62,021 nucleotides of DNA from Gemmatimonadaceae bacterium (GCA_030647905.1 JAUSJA010000011.1:1-62021); one strand, 5' to 3'; numbered from the stretch's first letter, positions 16,746 through 26,317 are shown. A program made the numbers and translations. The notes: generated by a model not told the origin, from the letters alone.

Positions 16746-18146
16746 TTAATGCGGTCTGCGCAGATGATCTGCCATGCGGAGCGCGAGGGCGGCGATTGTG
16801 AGGCCGGTGTTGGCGTAGCCGCTGGCGGGGATGAGAGAGCCATCGCACACATACAAGTTTTCCAGTCCGTGGACCCGGCCATTCTTGTCGCACACACCCT
16901 GATCGGGTGACGCGGCCATGCGGGCGGTGCCAGAATGGTGCGAGGAAGAGAATATGTTGCTGGGCCAGCACGGGAACACGTTTGCGTTCGTGACCATATT
17001 GCCCAGTATATTCAGCGCCTGGTGAATTGATTTCTGCAGGGAGAGGATGTAAGTAGCTGGCATGTCCCACTTCCGGTAGATGTTGGGGCTTTCTTTATCC
17101 CCCCAGACGTTGCGGGTGGTGGCGGGCGGTTGTTCCGCAACCATCAGTAGTGAATAGTGCTGGGTGGGCAGGTGGATGCGGAACCTAAAGGAAAGGATAT
17201 CCAGAATATCGTCCCAGTGAGTCAGCAGGCGGAAGTAAGGCCGCGGGTTGAACGGTTCGTTCCTTAGCTCGGTGAGTACACTTCGCACCCTGACTCGCGG
17301 GTGCGGCGTCCGGTGGTAGATAGCCGCCGGTCTGAGCTGGAAGGAAACCTGCAGGCCATCTTGCTTGACAACCAGCGGCAAGCGGAGATTGCCGTCAGTA
17401 TGGGGCGCGGGATAATTCCACAGATTGTAGAGCGGCGCGTCCAGAGTGATTTCGCCCACAAACGCAGATGGGTGGTCCTCGTAATGGAGGCCAGCTTGTT
17501 GCAAAGCCGGAAGCGGGAAGTGTTCGGCCAGTTTTTGAAGCAAAAGTGGTGTACCGAGGCCACCGGCGGCGAGAATGAAGACATCGCCGCTGACCTTGTG
17601 CTCGCCATCTGCGCTCTTGACCAACAGGTGACGAACTTCTCTCTTTCCATCGTACAACAAGGCAGTGACCTCGCCTTCAACGACCTTGACGCGCCCTTTC
17701 AGTTTGAGAGAATGCCATGTATTGACACGCTGACGGGGGAAAAATAAACCTTGTCCCAGTTTCTTTTCCGGGAAGCCAATGGCCAAGTACTTCTCGCGTA
17801 GCGTTTCTACAGCTGCCATCACGGCACTTTGGGGTGCACCGGCAAGCTTCGGATAGGCTTGAGTGTAATACGGCGCCAGTTCTGATTTGCAAAATGGCCA
17901 TTTCTCCTGAAAGATATCCTCGTCCACTTCGATAAGGCCATTGTGCCAGAGGGCAGTAGTTCCCCCGAGCCCGGAGCCGATGTGTGGGTAGGTGACGGCG
18001 GGTGTGGCAGTATCCAGCACACGCTGTTGCAACGGCGTGGCCTGCGAGCCGAGTTCGACAATAGTGATGTCCCAACTCTCGGCTAGGCGGTCTGCCAAAA
18101 CGCAGCCTCCGAGACCTGCGCCAACTATGACTAATTTTGGCTTCAC
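16746..18146 (-). CDS. GMC-type FAD-dependent oxidoreductase
   Basis: A 466-residue flavoprotein. It has an N-terminal FAD-binding loop (LVIVGAGLGGCVLADRL), the GSGLGGTTALWHNG segment typical of GMC enzymes and ILAAGGLGTPLLLQ. The C-terminal GMC domain has HHSGTARM and the closing CDGSLIPASGYANTGLTIAA with the cofactor-proximal Asn. It oxidises an alcohol group, but the substrate is unknown; a sugar or polyprenyl-linked sugar is plausible from context. It is the last minus-strand gene of this sub-block and has no close partner. Confidence 0.82.
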   Translation of the reverse strand: MKPKLVIVGAGLGGCVLADRLAESWDITIVELGSQATPLQQRVLDTATPAVTYPHIGSGLGGTTALWHNGLIEVDEDIFQEKWPFCKSELAPYYTQAYPKLAGAPQSAVMAAVETLREKYLAIGFPEKKLGQGLFFPRQRVNTWHSLKLKGRVKVVEGEVTALLYDGKREVRHLLVKSADGEHKVSGDVFILAAGGLGTPLLLQKLAEHFPLPALQQAGLHYEDHPSAFVGEITLDAPLYNLWNYPAPHTDGNLRLPLVVKQDGLQVSFQLRPAAIYHRTPHPRVRVRSVLTELRNEPFNPRPYFRLLTHWDDILDILSFRFRIHLPTQHYSLLMVAEQPPATTRNVWGDKESPNIYRKWDMPATYILSLQKSIHQALNILGNMVTNANVFPCWPSNIFSSSHHSGTARMAASPDQGVCDKNGRVHGLENLYVCDGSLIPASGYANTGLTIAALALRMADHLRRPH

Positions 18147-18551
18147 GCGGCCATTCTAATTGACTTGGTCTCAAGGTCGAAGTGCAAGCTTAAGAGATTG
18201 TAGCTGAGCGGACCAAGCCTCGGCAGGGTCATCCGGACGCGGGGTTTACGGGTGCGATCGTTCAAGTGTTCGGCTATGGAATACAACTGGCGCTCCGTTT
18301 GTTTAAAAAGAGATTGTCATGTGTGGAATTTATGGGCTGGCTCAGGTTATTAGAGCGCGCTTGGTTTTCATGCTGACGTCAATTGCGTGGACGTTGCCGG
18401 CGGGACAGGTAGAGGGGCTGTACAGGGCTGTCGGGCGCCTCCAAGTAGTAAATTAATATCTTCGCCAAACCCTTCGCAAGCGGTCGGTTTTTCAGCCGAG
18501 AATGGATATTTTACAGGCCCTTCCGCGTAGCTTGTCTTTGACACGGATGAA
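18147..18551. other. Gap with the first codons of a lost asparagine synthetase
   Basis: At 18319 an ATG opens a frame beginning MCGIYGLAQV. MCGI with Cys at position 2 is the diagnostic start of class II glutamine amidotransferases such as asparagine synthetase B; after about nine residues homology stops and the frame ends soon after. The intact asnB of this locus is at 26318. The rest of the gap shows no coding sequence. Confidence 0.5.
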
Positions 18552-19241
18552 ATGCACGAACGGCTGAAGCGGTTCCTCGGAGTGTACTCGGAATCCCGAA
18601 TCAACGATTTCATTGAGCGGGAGGTCGCGGCGTTGCCGGCGGGGTCCAGGATACTCGATCTCGGCTGCGGATCCCAAAGATACCGCAAGCACTGCGATCA
18701 GCTCCGGTATTATGCGCAGGATTGGGGTAAATCCTCTGAGGGGCTGGGCAGCACGCGGGAAGAATATGTGTACGGGCAGCTCGATTACTTGGGAAACTGC
18801 TGGAACGTCGATGAGGAAAGCGGCCACTTCGACGCGATATTGTGCACCGAAGTTCTCGAGCACGTGCCGTATCCCGAGAAAACCATACGAGAGATCGCGC
18901 GTCTGCTCAGGCCCGGCGGAAAGCTGTTACTCACTGCGCCGTTGATGTCCCTGCGGCACATGAACCCGCATTGGTTTCAGCCGGGGCTTTCCGACAACTG
19001 GTACGAGTTTTTTCTGCCTAAGTACGATTTGTCCATTACCAGAATGGATACGATCGGCGATTACGCGATGCTGCTGAAATCGGAGCTCGTACGCGTGTGG
19101 GCGCATCACAAGTGGGCGGTGCCGTTCATGCTTCCGGCAATCGTTTTCATGTCCCTGTTTTTCAAGGCGGATAAATCCGCTTTTCGGAACCTCGCCTGCA
19201 TGGGCTACCACATCGTCGCAACGAAAACGCCTCGGGATTGA
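18552..19241 (+). CDS. SAM-dependent methyltransferase (Methyltransf_11 type)
   Basis: A 229-residue class I methyltransferase: motif I RILDLGCGSQRYR near residue 34, post-motif DAILCTEVLEHVPYPEKT and LLRPGGKLLLTAP. The C-terminal third contains a hydrophobic stretch (AVPFMLPAIVFMSLFF), which may attach it to the membrane. The acceptor is unknown, but its place among glycosyltransferases suggests methylation of a glycan or lipid-linked intermediate. It starts the plus-strand pair with the following glycosyltransferase, 54 bp apart. Confidence 0.85.
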   Translation: MHERLKRFLGVYSESRINDFIEREVAALPAGSRILDLGCGSQRYRKHCDQLRYYAQDWGKSSEGLGSTREEYVYGQLDYLGNCWNVDEESGHFDAILCTEVLEHVPYPEKTIREIARLLRPGGKLLLTAPLMSLRHMNPHWFQPGLSDNWYEFFLPKYDLSITRMDTIGDYAMLLKSELVRVWAHHKWAVPFMLPAIVFMSLFFKADKSAFRNLACMGYHIVATKTPRD

Positions 19242-19295
19242 CGTTTCGGCGGCAATCTCTTTTCGTCCCACTCAAGCCAAATACAGGTCGCGCAA

Positions 19296-20330
19296 ATGAG
19301 TAGCCCAAGATTCTCGATCTGCATCCCGACGTTCAACCGGTCCTCGGAGCTGCGGCAGCTCTTCGACTCGATCCTGGGCCAGCGTTTTACCAACTATGAA
19401 GTGATCTGCTGCGACGACTTCACCCCCGAGCCGGCGCGAGCGCAAAAACGCGAGATGGCCCAAGCGTATGAGCGCCTTTTTGATGGACGGCTGAGGTACG
19501 TTGAGAATCCGCGGAATCTCGGCTACGACAGAAATCTGCGCACCGCGATGGACTACGCGGCGGGTGAGTACATCGTGCTGATGGGAGACGACGACCTGCT
19601 GGCTCCCGGCGCGCTCGAGCACTTCGATGCGGTGTTGACCGCGAACTCGAACCCCCGATTCCTGCTTCGCTCTTACGCGACCTTTCGAGACGACCCGAGC
19701 GTTCAGGAGCAGATACACCGGTATTATCCGCGAGAGACCCGGTTCCAGCCGGGTGCGGAGACAATCAAGCGGCTGTTTCATCGCGCCGTTCTGGTCTCCG
19801 GTCTCGTCATCCACCGGGCCTCGGCGGTTGAGAACAGGACCGATAAGGTAGACGGGACTCTTTACTACCAGCTCTACGTCATCGCGATGATCCTGTCGCG
19901 GCTCCCGGCGGTCGCCACCCCACAGATCACCGTTTACAACCGCCTGATCGGTCCGGAGAAATCCGTATTCGGCAATTCGCAGAGCGAAAAAGGTTTTTGG
20001 GAACCGGGCAAGCGCACGATCGCGAGCAGTCTCTACCAGATGAAGCAATACCTGAAGGTGGCGAAAATCGTGGAGGATGATTCCGGCCTCGATGTCTATC
20101 GCGGCATCCGGAATGAGCTTTCAAAATACTCCTATTCCTTTCTTTCCTATCATTCCGACAAGGGTGCGCGCGCTTTCATCGCGTACGCGCGCGATCTCAT
20201 TCGCGCCGGTTTCGGACGTGAGCCTTTCTTCTACGTTTACGTAACGGGCCTCCTGACGCTGGGACCCGGCCGCTGTTACTGGATCATCAACCAGATCAAA
20301 AGACGCTTGGGGCACACGCCGCGGCTGTAG
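19296..20330 (+). CDS. Family 2 glycosyltransferase
   Basis: 344 residues. The GT-A domain starts at once with FSICIPTFNRSSELRQLFDS, followed by CCDDFTPEPARAQKREM, NPRNLGYDRNLRTAMDYA and the metal site MGDDDLLAPGALE near residue 100. The C-terminal 150 residues are family-variable and contain a hydrophobic patch near the end (FYVYVTGLLTLG). It probably transfers one sugar during repeat-unit assembly. It ends 12 bp before the convergent minus-strand glycosyltransferase, so a shared termination zone is expected, but no strong hairpin was seen. Confidence 0.88.
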   Translation: MSSPRFSICIPTFNRSSELRQLFDSILGQRFTNYEVICCDDFTPEPARAQKREMAQAYERLFDGRLRYVENPRNLGYDRNLRTAMDYAAGEYIVLMGDDDLLAPGALEHFDAVLTANSNPRFLLRSYATFRDDPSVQEQIHRYYPRETRFQPGAETIKRLFHRAVLVSGLVIHRASAVENRTDKVDGTLYYQLYVIAMILSRLPAVATPQITVYNRLIGPEKSVFGNSQSEKGFWEPGKRTIASSLYQMKQYLKVAKIVEDDSGLDVYRGIRNELSKYSYSFLSYHSDKGARAFIAYARDLIRAGFGREPFFYVYVTGLLTLGPGRCYWIINQIKRRLGHTPRL

Positions 20331-20342
20331 CGGCGTGCCGGG

Positions 20343-21425
20343 TCATCCGCCGGCTGCATTCCTGATCTCCTCGACCCAATCCACCACCTGCCGCATTCTC
20401 GACTCGACGTCGTGACCGTCGGCGATCACCCGGGCTCGGCCGCGTTCCGCCACCGAGCGGCGCGCGTGCCCGTCCGCGAGGTAGTGGCGGATTTTTCTCA
20501 CCAGTTCGTCCTTGTCGCGAAAAAAATCCGCTTCGACGCCCTCTTCGAAGAGAGACGCCAAATCGTCCGAGTACTCGGAGAGCAATAACGTTCCGGCCGC
20601 GGGGATCTCGAAGCATCGCCTCGTGTAGGTGTCACGGTTGAGCTTCGACAGAAAGCAAAGCGCGATCTTTGTTGCGCAGACCGCCTTGTTGTAGTCTTCC
20701 CCACGAACGGGATTGACCGGCCACAGATGCGCGAGGACGTCGGAGACAGGCTTGGGCGGATAGTCGGGACCATACAGCTGCAGCGCGACGCCCGCTTTCG
20801 CAATCTCCTCCAGGCACTCGATTCGATTGTCCGGCTCATAGTGACCGATGAACGCCACGTCGCATCCGAATCGCGCCTCGTCCTCCGGCGAAAGTGCCAC
20901 GAGACGGTTCCGCTCCGGCACGAACCAGGAGCGAAGGACCTCCACCCGTTTCGCGCCGATCCGCAGGAAGTCGGCAACGTTGTGTTGGCGGTACGCGAGC
21001 ATCAGGTCGTAGAACGGTACGCTCGCCAGGAAATGTCGCCACAGCAAGCCCGGCTGCCGGCGCGAAAACGGATCGTCGTTGTTGTACCCGACGAGGACGG
21101 CTGACGGGAGCTCCCTCTTGATGCCGGTCAACGTCGCTTTCTTGACGTGGGTTCCCCGATAGACGAAGACCATCTCGGGCCGGAAAGCGACCGCGGCCGC
21201 TATGAAGTCGCGATTGAGCTGGCGCAGCCGATTCCCGAACAGGAATTTGTTCTGGATTTTTCGGCTGATGATGTCCGGACTCAACCGCTCAGCCGGCTTG
21301 TGCTTTGCGTGAAAATAGGAATGCCACTTGAAGGGACGGACTTCGTGTCCGAGCGTTTTTAGCGCCCGGTACGCGGGCTCCTCGTGAATGTCCGCTTCCC
21401 AATCTCCTACGAACAGAATGCGCAT
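20343..21425 (-). CDS. CgeB-like glycosyltransferase
   Basis: About 360 residues starting MRILFVGDWEADIHEEPAY. The longer in-frame extension to 21509 overlaps the upstream epimerase and is not conserved. Family marks: FVYRGTHVKKATL, NNDDPFSRRQPGLLW, CDVAFIGHYEPDNRIE, ALCFLSKLNRDTYTRRCFEI and the tail LLSEYSDDLASLFEEGVEA, which is typical of Glycos_transf_1_2/CgeB proteins. It is last in a five-gene minus-strand operon (GT4, LegB-like SDR, nucleotidyltransferase, epimerase, this gene), 20 bp after the epimerase. Confidence 0.85.
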   Translation of the reverse strand: MRILFVGDWEADIHEEPAYRALKTLGHEVRPFKWHSYFHAKHKPAERLSPDIISRKIQNKFLFGNRLRQLNRDFIAAAVAFRPEMVFVYRGTHVKKATLTGIKRELPSAVLVGYNNDDPFSRRQPGLLWRHFLASVPFYDLMLAYRQHNVADFLRIGAKRVEVLRSWFVPERNRLVALSPEDEARFGCDVAFIGHYEPDNRIECLEEIAKAGVALQLYGPDYPPKPVSDVLAHLWPVNPVRGEDYNKAVCATKIALCFLSKLNRDTYTRRCFEIPAAGTLLLSEYSDDLASLFEEGVEADFFRDKDELVRKIRHYLADGHARRSVAERGRARVIADGHDVESRMRQVVDWVEEIRNAAGG

Positions 21426-21445
21426 TGCCCGCCGGGTCGGATCGC

Positions 21446-22297
21446 TCAATCGCCGGAGCGCAACAGCATTCGCTCGATGCCCTGACGGAACGTGAGCTTC
21501 GGCGTCCACTCCAGGAGCGCCGAGGCCTTAGCAATGTCCGCGTACACGTCGTTGATTTCTCCGCGGCGCGTTTCTCCGTCCGTTTCGATCGGCAAGTGCG
21601 TTCCAGCGACGTCTTGAACGGTTTCGATGACGTCCCGCACGCTGAGCGAACGGCCCGAGCCGATGTTGATCACCTGATAGCCCGACGCGAAGTTGAGGGT
21701 CCGCACCAGCGCGTCCACGAAATCGTCCAGATAAACGAAGTCCCGCCGCGGCGCGAGATCGCTGACTCGAATTGCCCGTTTCTCCCTGATCTGTCGGATG
21801 ATCTGGGGAATTAGAAATATGTCCGGCTGGCCCGGTCCGAATATGTTAAAGGGCCTGATCACCGTGACCGACGTGCCGTAACAGGAGGCGTAGAAGGCGC
21901 ACGATTGTTCGGCGAGGTACTTCGATAGTGCGTAGGGATTATTGGGGCGGGGGATGACGTCTTCGGAGACCGGCAGACGCTCCGGTGCTCCGTAGAGATA
22001 TGCACTCACGAAAGTCAGTCGAGCGCCGTGAGTGCGGCAGTACTCAAGAACGTTGGCGGTGCCGAGCACGTTGGTTCGCTGAAATCCGGCTGGATCGAGC
22101 CAACTGTCTGGTACGAAGGTGCGTCCCGCGAGGTGGAAGACGTGCCGGGCCGCAGGGGCTCCGGCCAGCGTCTCCCGCCGCGCGATGTCTCCGTGCTCGC
22201 TGGTAAGCTCAAAGACTTCGTGACCGGACCGTTTCAGTCTTCTGCACAGGGCGCCCCCGATGAAGCCCGCTGCGCCCGTGACGAGGACGCTAGTCAC
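21446..22297 (-). CDS. NAD-dependent sugar-nucleotide epimerase/dehydratase (SDR)
   Basis: A 283-residue extended SDR: LVTGAAGFIGGALCRRL (NAD loop), HLAGRTFVPDSW, the catalytic YxxxK within NPYALSKYLAE, RPFNIFGPGQ and DFVYLDDFVDAL. It acts on a nucleotide sugar (4-epimerisation, 4-reduction or dehydration); specificity cannot be assigned. The start overlaps the nucleotidyltransferase stop by 8 bp, consistent with an operon that makes and attaches one modified sugar. Confidence 0.87.
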   Translation of the reverse strand: MTSVLVTGAAGFIGGALCRRLKRSGHEVFELTSEHGDIARRETLAGAPAARHVFHLAGRTFVPDSWLDPAGFQRTNVLGTANVLEYCRTHGARLTFVSAYLYGAPERLPVSEDVIPRPNNPYALSKYLAEQSCAFYASCYGTSVTVIRPFNIFGPGQPDIFLIPQIIRQIREKRAIRVSDLAPRRDFVYLDDFVDALVRTLNFASGYQVINIGSGRSLSVRDVIETVQDVAGTHLPIETDGETRRGEINDVYADIAKASALLEWTPKLTFRQGIERMLLRSGD

Positions 22298-23006
22298 TGA
22301 GGAATCGCGACTTCAATGAGTCGAACTCTTCGATCGCGCGGGCGTAGTCCTCCGGACGTCCAATGTCCAGCCAGTACCCCTCGAATGGACGTACAGTCAC
22401 CTCTTTTTTTTCTGCTATAAGGTCCAACATCAGGTCATCGAATCCGTAGGGCTTGCTGGCGGGAACCGAGTCAAGCGCCTCCCGGCTGACCATATAGACA
22501 CCCATGCTGACCTCATACCGAGCCGTCGGTTTCTCATTGAACCCGGTAAGGCGCCCACTCGACCTATCCACTTCGAGGACTCCGTAGTCTATCGCCTGCT
22601 CCCGCGAGTGAGATGATATCGTGAACAGCTTACCCGACGCCAAGTGGGCATCGTGAAAGGCGGCGAAGTCCAGATCCGTCAAGACGTCGCCGTTCATTAC
22701 GAGAAAATGTCGCGGCAAATCGCCGATCAAGCGCAAAGGCCCGATCGTTCCGAGCGGCGACTCTTCCAGGGAGTAGTCGATGGCTATACCCCACCTGGAT
22801 CCATCTCCGAAGAAGGCCTTGATCAAGTTCGCCTGGTGGTTGACGGCCATCGTGACGCGGTCGAACCCCGCCGCGGCCAGTTGTCTTACGACGACTTCCA
22901 GAATCGGGTATTCGCCAAGTGGCATCAGCGGCTTGGGCAACACAATAGTATAGGGCCGCAATCTCGCGCCCTTGCCGCCGGCGAGAATCACCGCTCGCCT
23001 AGACAT
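22290..23006 (-). CDS. Sugar-1-phosphate nucleotidyltransferase
   Basis: About 238 residues, NTP-transferase fold: AVILAGGKGARLRPYTIVLP with the pyrophosphorylase signature, KPLMPLGEYPILE, VMNGDVLTDLDF (metal Asp), NEKPTARYEVSMGVYMV and EGYWLDIGRPEDYARA. It makes an NDP-sugar for the neighbouring SDRs. ATG 23006 overlaps the stop of the preceding SDR (ATGTCTAG); another ATG three codons upstream is possible. The exact sugar and nucleotide are unknown; the family includes glucose-, mannose- and heptose-phosphate enzymes. Confidence 0.88.
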   Translation of the reverse strand: MSRRAVILAGGKGARLRPYTIVLPKPLMPLGEYPILEVVVRQLAAAGFDRVTMAVNHQANLIKAFFGDGSRWGIAIDYSLEESPLGTIGPLRLIGDLPRHFLVMNGDVLTDLDFAAFHDAHLASGKLFTISSHSREQAIDYGVLEVDRSSGRLTGFNEKPTARYEVSMGVYMVSREALDSVPASKPYGFDDLMLDLIAEKKEVTVRPFEGYWLDIGRPEDYARAIEEFDSLKSRFLSD

Positions 23007-24006
23007 TATACACATCGGTCCGGTAGCGGGCGAGGTTGGAGGGCTTTCGGAACCATTCGATGGTTTCGGAGAGGCCTTTCCTGAAACCGGTGAGGCCCGC
23101 GTAGGCCGGGCGCCAATTCAGGATCGAGGCGGCTTTCTCGTTTGAGGCGAGCAACCGCTCGACTTCGCTCGTTGGCGGCCGGAGCCGCTCCCGCTCGGTG
23201 ACGATCTCGATTTGCGCACCCATCAGCTCCCCGATGAGAGTAGCCGTGTCGCCGATCGAGATCTCGAAATTGCTGCCGAGGTTTATCACCTCGCCGATTC
23301 CGTTGTCGGAATTCGCCGCGGCGATGAACCCTTCGACCGTGTCCGCGACAAAATTGAAGTCCCGAGTCGGAGTCCTCGCGCCGAGCCGGATTTCTCTCGC
23401 GCCGTCCGCAATCTGTGTTATGATGGTGGGAATTACAGCGCGTGCCGATTGGCGCGGACCGTACGTATTGAACGGGCGGATGATCGTGACCGGCGTGTTG
23501 AACGAAGTGTAAAAGGACATCGCGAGTTGGTCCGCGCCGATCTTGCTCGCCGAATAGGGCGACTGACCTTGAAGCGGGTGATCCTCGGTGATCGGTACGA
23601 ATCGCGCGGTGCCGTACACCTCGCTCGTTGAAGTATGCACCACCTTCGAGGCGCCCAGGTCGCGGGCCGCTTGCAACACGTTCAACGTCCCCTTGATGTT
23701 GGTGTCCACGTACGAATCGGGGGAGTGATACGAATAGGGAATCGCAATGAGGGCGGCGAGGTGGAAGACGACGTCGCAATCCTTCATCGCGGTGCGGACG
23801 CCGTTCGGATCGCGCACGTCGCCCGCAAAAACCTCAAACCGGCCTTTCACATCATCGCCGCATTCGTCCAGCCAGCCCCACGAATTGAAGGAGTTGTACA
23901 GGACGAACGCGCGAACGTCGAATCCTCGGCGGACGAGCGCCTCCGTGAGATGCGAGCCGATGAATCCATCGGCGCCGGTTACGAGCACGCGGGGCTTCTC
24001 AGGCAT
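22999..24006 (-). CDS. LegB-like NAD-dependent 4,6-dehydratase (SDR)
   Basis: A 335-residue extended SDR with the family-typical YNSFNSWGWLDECG loop after VLVTGADGFIGSHLTEALVR. Also seen are HLAALIAIPYSYHSPDSYVD, the catalytic SPYSASKIGAD (YxxxK) and RPFNTYGPRQSARAVIP. This loop is found in LegB-type 4,6-dehydratases of UDP-HexNAc-derived sugars, though no legionaminic-acid partners (LegC, LegI, LegG) are seen here. Product probably a 4-keto-6-deoxy sugar nucleotide (inference). Its ATG overlaps the upstream glycosyltransferase stop (ATGCCTGA). Confidence 0.85.
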   Translation of the reverse strand: MPEKPRVLVTGADGFIGSHLTEALVRRGFDVRAFVLYNSFNSWGWLDECGDDVKGRFEVFAGDVRDPNGVRTAMKDCDVVFHLAALIAIPYSYHSPDSYVDTNIKGTLNVLQAARDLGASKVVHTSTSEVYGTARFVPITEDHPLQGQSPYSASKIGADQLAMSFYTSFNTPVTIIRPFNTYGPRQSARAVIPTIITQIADGAREIRLGARTPTRDFNFVADTVEGFIAAANSDNGIGEVINLGSNFEISIGDTATLIGELMGAQIEIVTERERLRPPTSEVERLLASNEKAASILNWRPAYAGLTGFRKGLSETIEWFRKPSNLARYRTDVYNV

Positions 24007-25252
24007 TGCGGCTCGCGGCCACCTTTACCCGATCGCCTTCGATGCGGTCGGGCGCGCGTAGTCCGAAGGCGACTCCGGACGGAAGTGAAGATTCGTTCGC
24101 GGGCGACTGCGGTTCCGCGGCGCTGGCGACTTCCGACAGGAACATCAAGGTTTCGCGGGCGCACCGGGTCCAATCGTAGGCCTTAGCGCGTTCGAACGAG
24201 ATTGCGGATCTTTCGCTTCGCAGGCTCGGAGACGTGATCATCGCGTGCAGCGACTGAAAAATTTCTTCGGGTTTTTCGGGATTGAAGTACACCCCGCCGT
24301 CGCCGAGGATCTCGGTCATCGGGCCGCTGTCGGAGCAGGCGATCGGCAACCCCGACGTCATCGCCTCGAGCAAGATGAGCGGCATGTTTTCGCAACTAGA
24401 GGCGAACACGAACAGGTCCGCTTCGGCATAGCTCGCCAGCAGTTCCGGGTACAATACCTTTCCCCTTTGGCGGATCAACTCGCCTTCCGGATCGACGCGA
24501 TCAACTGTCTTTTGGAGCCGCTTCATCGCCGGCGGGTAAGCGGGGCCGACGAGCTCGAGGACGACGGGAAAGCCGCCGGCGCGGAGTCTTGAGGCGGCCT
24601 CCGCGACTTCGGGGTGGTGCTTGTACACGTCGATGATCGAAACGTACAGGATGCGGAACGGGTTCTCGGCGGAATAGCGCTCGATCGGCAACTGCTCACG
24701 CGGAGCGCGGATGAACTGCCGATCAACGCCGTTTGGAATAACCACCGTGCGGCGGGTTTTCGGCTTTACCACTCGCATCACCACGTCGCGCGCATACCGG
24801 CTGGCAAAAACGAGCCCGTCGGCGTTCCGGAACGTGCGGGACTGCGCCTTACGGAGAAGCATCAGCTTTAGCGCCATCCAGCTCCAGCCGAAGCGCTTCA
24901 GCTCATTCCACTCGAACGGCAACAGATTGTGACTCGCGGCGACGAACGGCCTGAAGTCGCCATCGAAGGAGCCGCCCGGAACGAAGAGAACGTCGCAGTC
25001 GAACTCGCGAGCGGATGCCGAAAGCCGGGAAAGCTGCCACCAGACCCGATACGGAAGCACTTTGTCGAGATGTGGATCGTGGCCTTTCACGAGCCAGGGC
25101 CGGTCTTCTATCATTGCCAACGTTTCCCGACCGGCCCATACGACCACCTGCGAAAAGCCGTGCGCCGGAGGGTCCGCGCCACGCAGCACTCCGGCGAGAT
25201 AGGAAATGCCACCGCCAGCGCGGAGATTAGTCGCGTCGATGCCGAGTATCAA
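23999..25252 (-). CDS. Family 4 (GT-B) glycosyltransferase
   Basis: About 417 residues if it starts at TTG 25252 (ILGIDATNLRAGGGISYL). The open frame extends 58 codons further to 25426 with low-complexity, poorly conserved sequence, and that region overlaps the divergent gene's upstream region. GT4 marks: VFASRYARDVVMR, VVIPNGVDRQFI, FRILYVSIIDVYKHHPEV, the donor-site EADLFVFASSCENMPLILLE and EAMTSGLPIACSDSGP. It retains the E-x7-E donor motif within this last block. First gene of the five-gene minus operon. Sugar unknown. Confidence 0.86.
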   Translation of the reverse strand: MILGIDATNLRAGGGISYLAGVLRGADPPAHGFSQVVVWAGRETLAMIEDRPWLVKGHDPHLDKVLPYRVWWQLSRLSASAREFDCDVLFVPGGSFDGDFRPFVAASHNLLPFEWNELKRFGWSWMALKLMLLRKAQSRTFRNADGLVFASRYARDVVMRVVKPKTRRTVVIPNGVDRQFIRAPREQLPIERYSAENPFRILYVSIIDVYKHHPEVAEAASRLRAGGFPVVLELVGPAYPPAMKRLQKTVDRVDPEGELIRQRGKVLYPELLASYAEADLFVFASSCENMPLILLEAMTSGLPIACSDSGPMTEILGDGGVYFNPEKPEEIFQSLHAMITSPSLRSERSAISFERAKAYDWTRCARETLMFLSEVASAAEPQSPANESSLPSGVAFGLRAPDRIEGDRVKVAASRNA

Positions 25253-25482
25253 CGGTTTTCGAAATCGGCGGCAAGTTGCTAAGTGGAGTGAAAGGGTGAA
25301 AGCACAGACGGCAAGATCGACCAGCGGCGAGCCTTTGTCAATCGGCGGCGGAGCAGCGGCGGAGCGGACACGAGGCGGGGCGGTGTCCGTTGCAGCCGAC
25401 GAGCGTTGCATCCTACCGAGCTCCATCCTGTGAGGTTATCGTTCGTGACCGGTTTTTCACGTCCACATTCCACTCGGATTGC

Positions 25483-26217
25483 ATGTCACGCCAGTCACTG
25501 TTCACTCGCGCATTGAATTATCTAAGGCCCGCGCCGGTATGGAAGCCGCTCTCTGTCACGCAGATTCTTGCCGATCAGAGAGCTCTCGGCATCGTCGAGC
25601 AGTTCAGGGACCTGTACTACCGCAGCGGTGTTTCGGGCGACCTGCGGTGGCGGGGTGCGCGGCTCATCAAGAACCCGTGCGATTTGTGGATGACGCTCGA
25701 GTTGTTCCAGCGAATCCGTCCCCGCGTCGTCGTCGAGACTGGAACGCACGAAGGCGGGAGCGCACTTTTCTACGCGGACCTCGCGCGCGTTCTCGGGATC
25801 ACAACCACCGTGATCACCGTGGACCCCAATCCGAAATGGTCGGTCGATCCGGAAGCGGCGGGAATCGTTTCGATCCGGGGCTACAGCACCGATCCCAAGA
25901 TCATCCAGCGAGTGCGCGAGGAGGTCTCGCGACTCAAGAGTGACGGCGCGGTGATGGTATTCCTCGATTCCGAGCACAGCGCCGACAACGTGTTCGCCGA
26001 GCTCGAGACCTACGCCCCACTCGTGACGCGCGGCTCGTATTTGATCGTCGAAGACACGAATGTCAACGGCCATCCCAGCTTCCCGGAACACGGGCCGGGC
26101 CCTTGGGAAGCGGTCGATCGCTTCCTCGCGACGTCGCCGCCTTTCGAGCCGGATCCCGACTGCGAGCGCTTTCTCCTGACGTTCAATCCGCGTGGCTGGC
26201 TGCGCCGGACCGGCTGA
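25483..26217 (+). CDS. CmcI/rhamnosyl-methyltransferase-like protein (cephalosporin hydroxylase family)
   Basis: About 244 residues from ATG 25483 (MSRQSLFTRALNYLRP). A class I methyltransferase-like fold: PRVVVETGTHEGGSALFYA (SAM-loop region), ITVDPNPKW, VMVFLDSEHSADNVFAEL (metal/SAM Asp) and YLIVEDTNVNG. Relatives include CmcI and rhamnosyl O-methyltransferases of cell-surface glycolipids, so O-methylation of a sugar is the likely role. The upstream in-frame codons to 25390 are in the divergent promoter zone and are not conserved. It is followed by asnB about 100 bp downstream. Confidence 0.82.
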   Translation: MSRQSLFTRALNYLRPAPVWKPLSVTQILADQRALGIVEQFRDLYYRSGVSGDLRWRGARLIKNPCDLWMTLELFQRIRPRVVVETGTHEGGSALFYADLARVLGITTTVITVDPNPKWSVDPEAAGIVSIRGYSTDPKIIQRVREEVSRLKSDGAVMVFLDSEHSADNVFAELETYAPLVTRGSYLIVEDTNVNGHPSFPEHGPGPWEAVDRFLATSPPFEPDPDCERFLLTFNPRGWLRRTG

Positions 26218-26250
26218 CTTCGGGCAAAAAAATGCGCCGCAGGAACGCCC

Positions 26251-26260
26251 CCGCTAAATT
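26251..26260 (+). promoter_or_regulatory. Promoter-like motif CCGCTAAATT upstream of asnB
   Basis: Identical decamer to 28224-28233 and one base different from 8506-8515. It lies 58 bp before the asnB start, a distance suited to a -10 element with a leader. No clear -35 box is recognised. Confidence 0.35.
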
Positions 26261-26317
26261 GAGTTTCCCGGCGTCAAAGCTTTCGCCGCAAGTCGCTTAT
26301 CTTCGGGGCAATCAATA

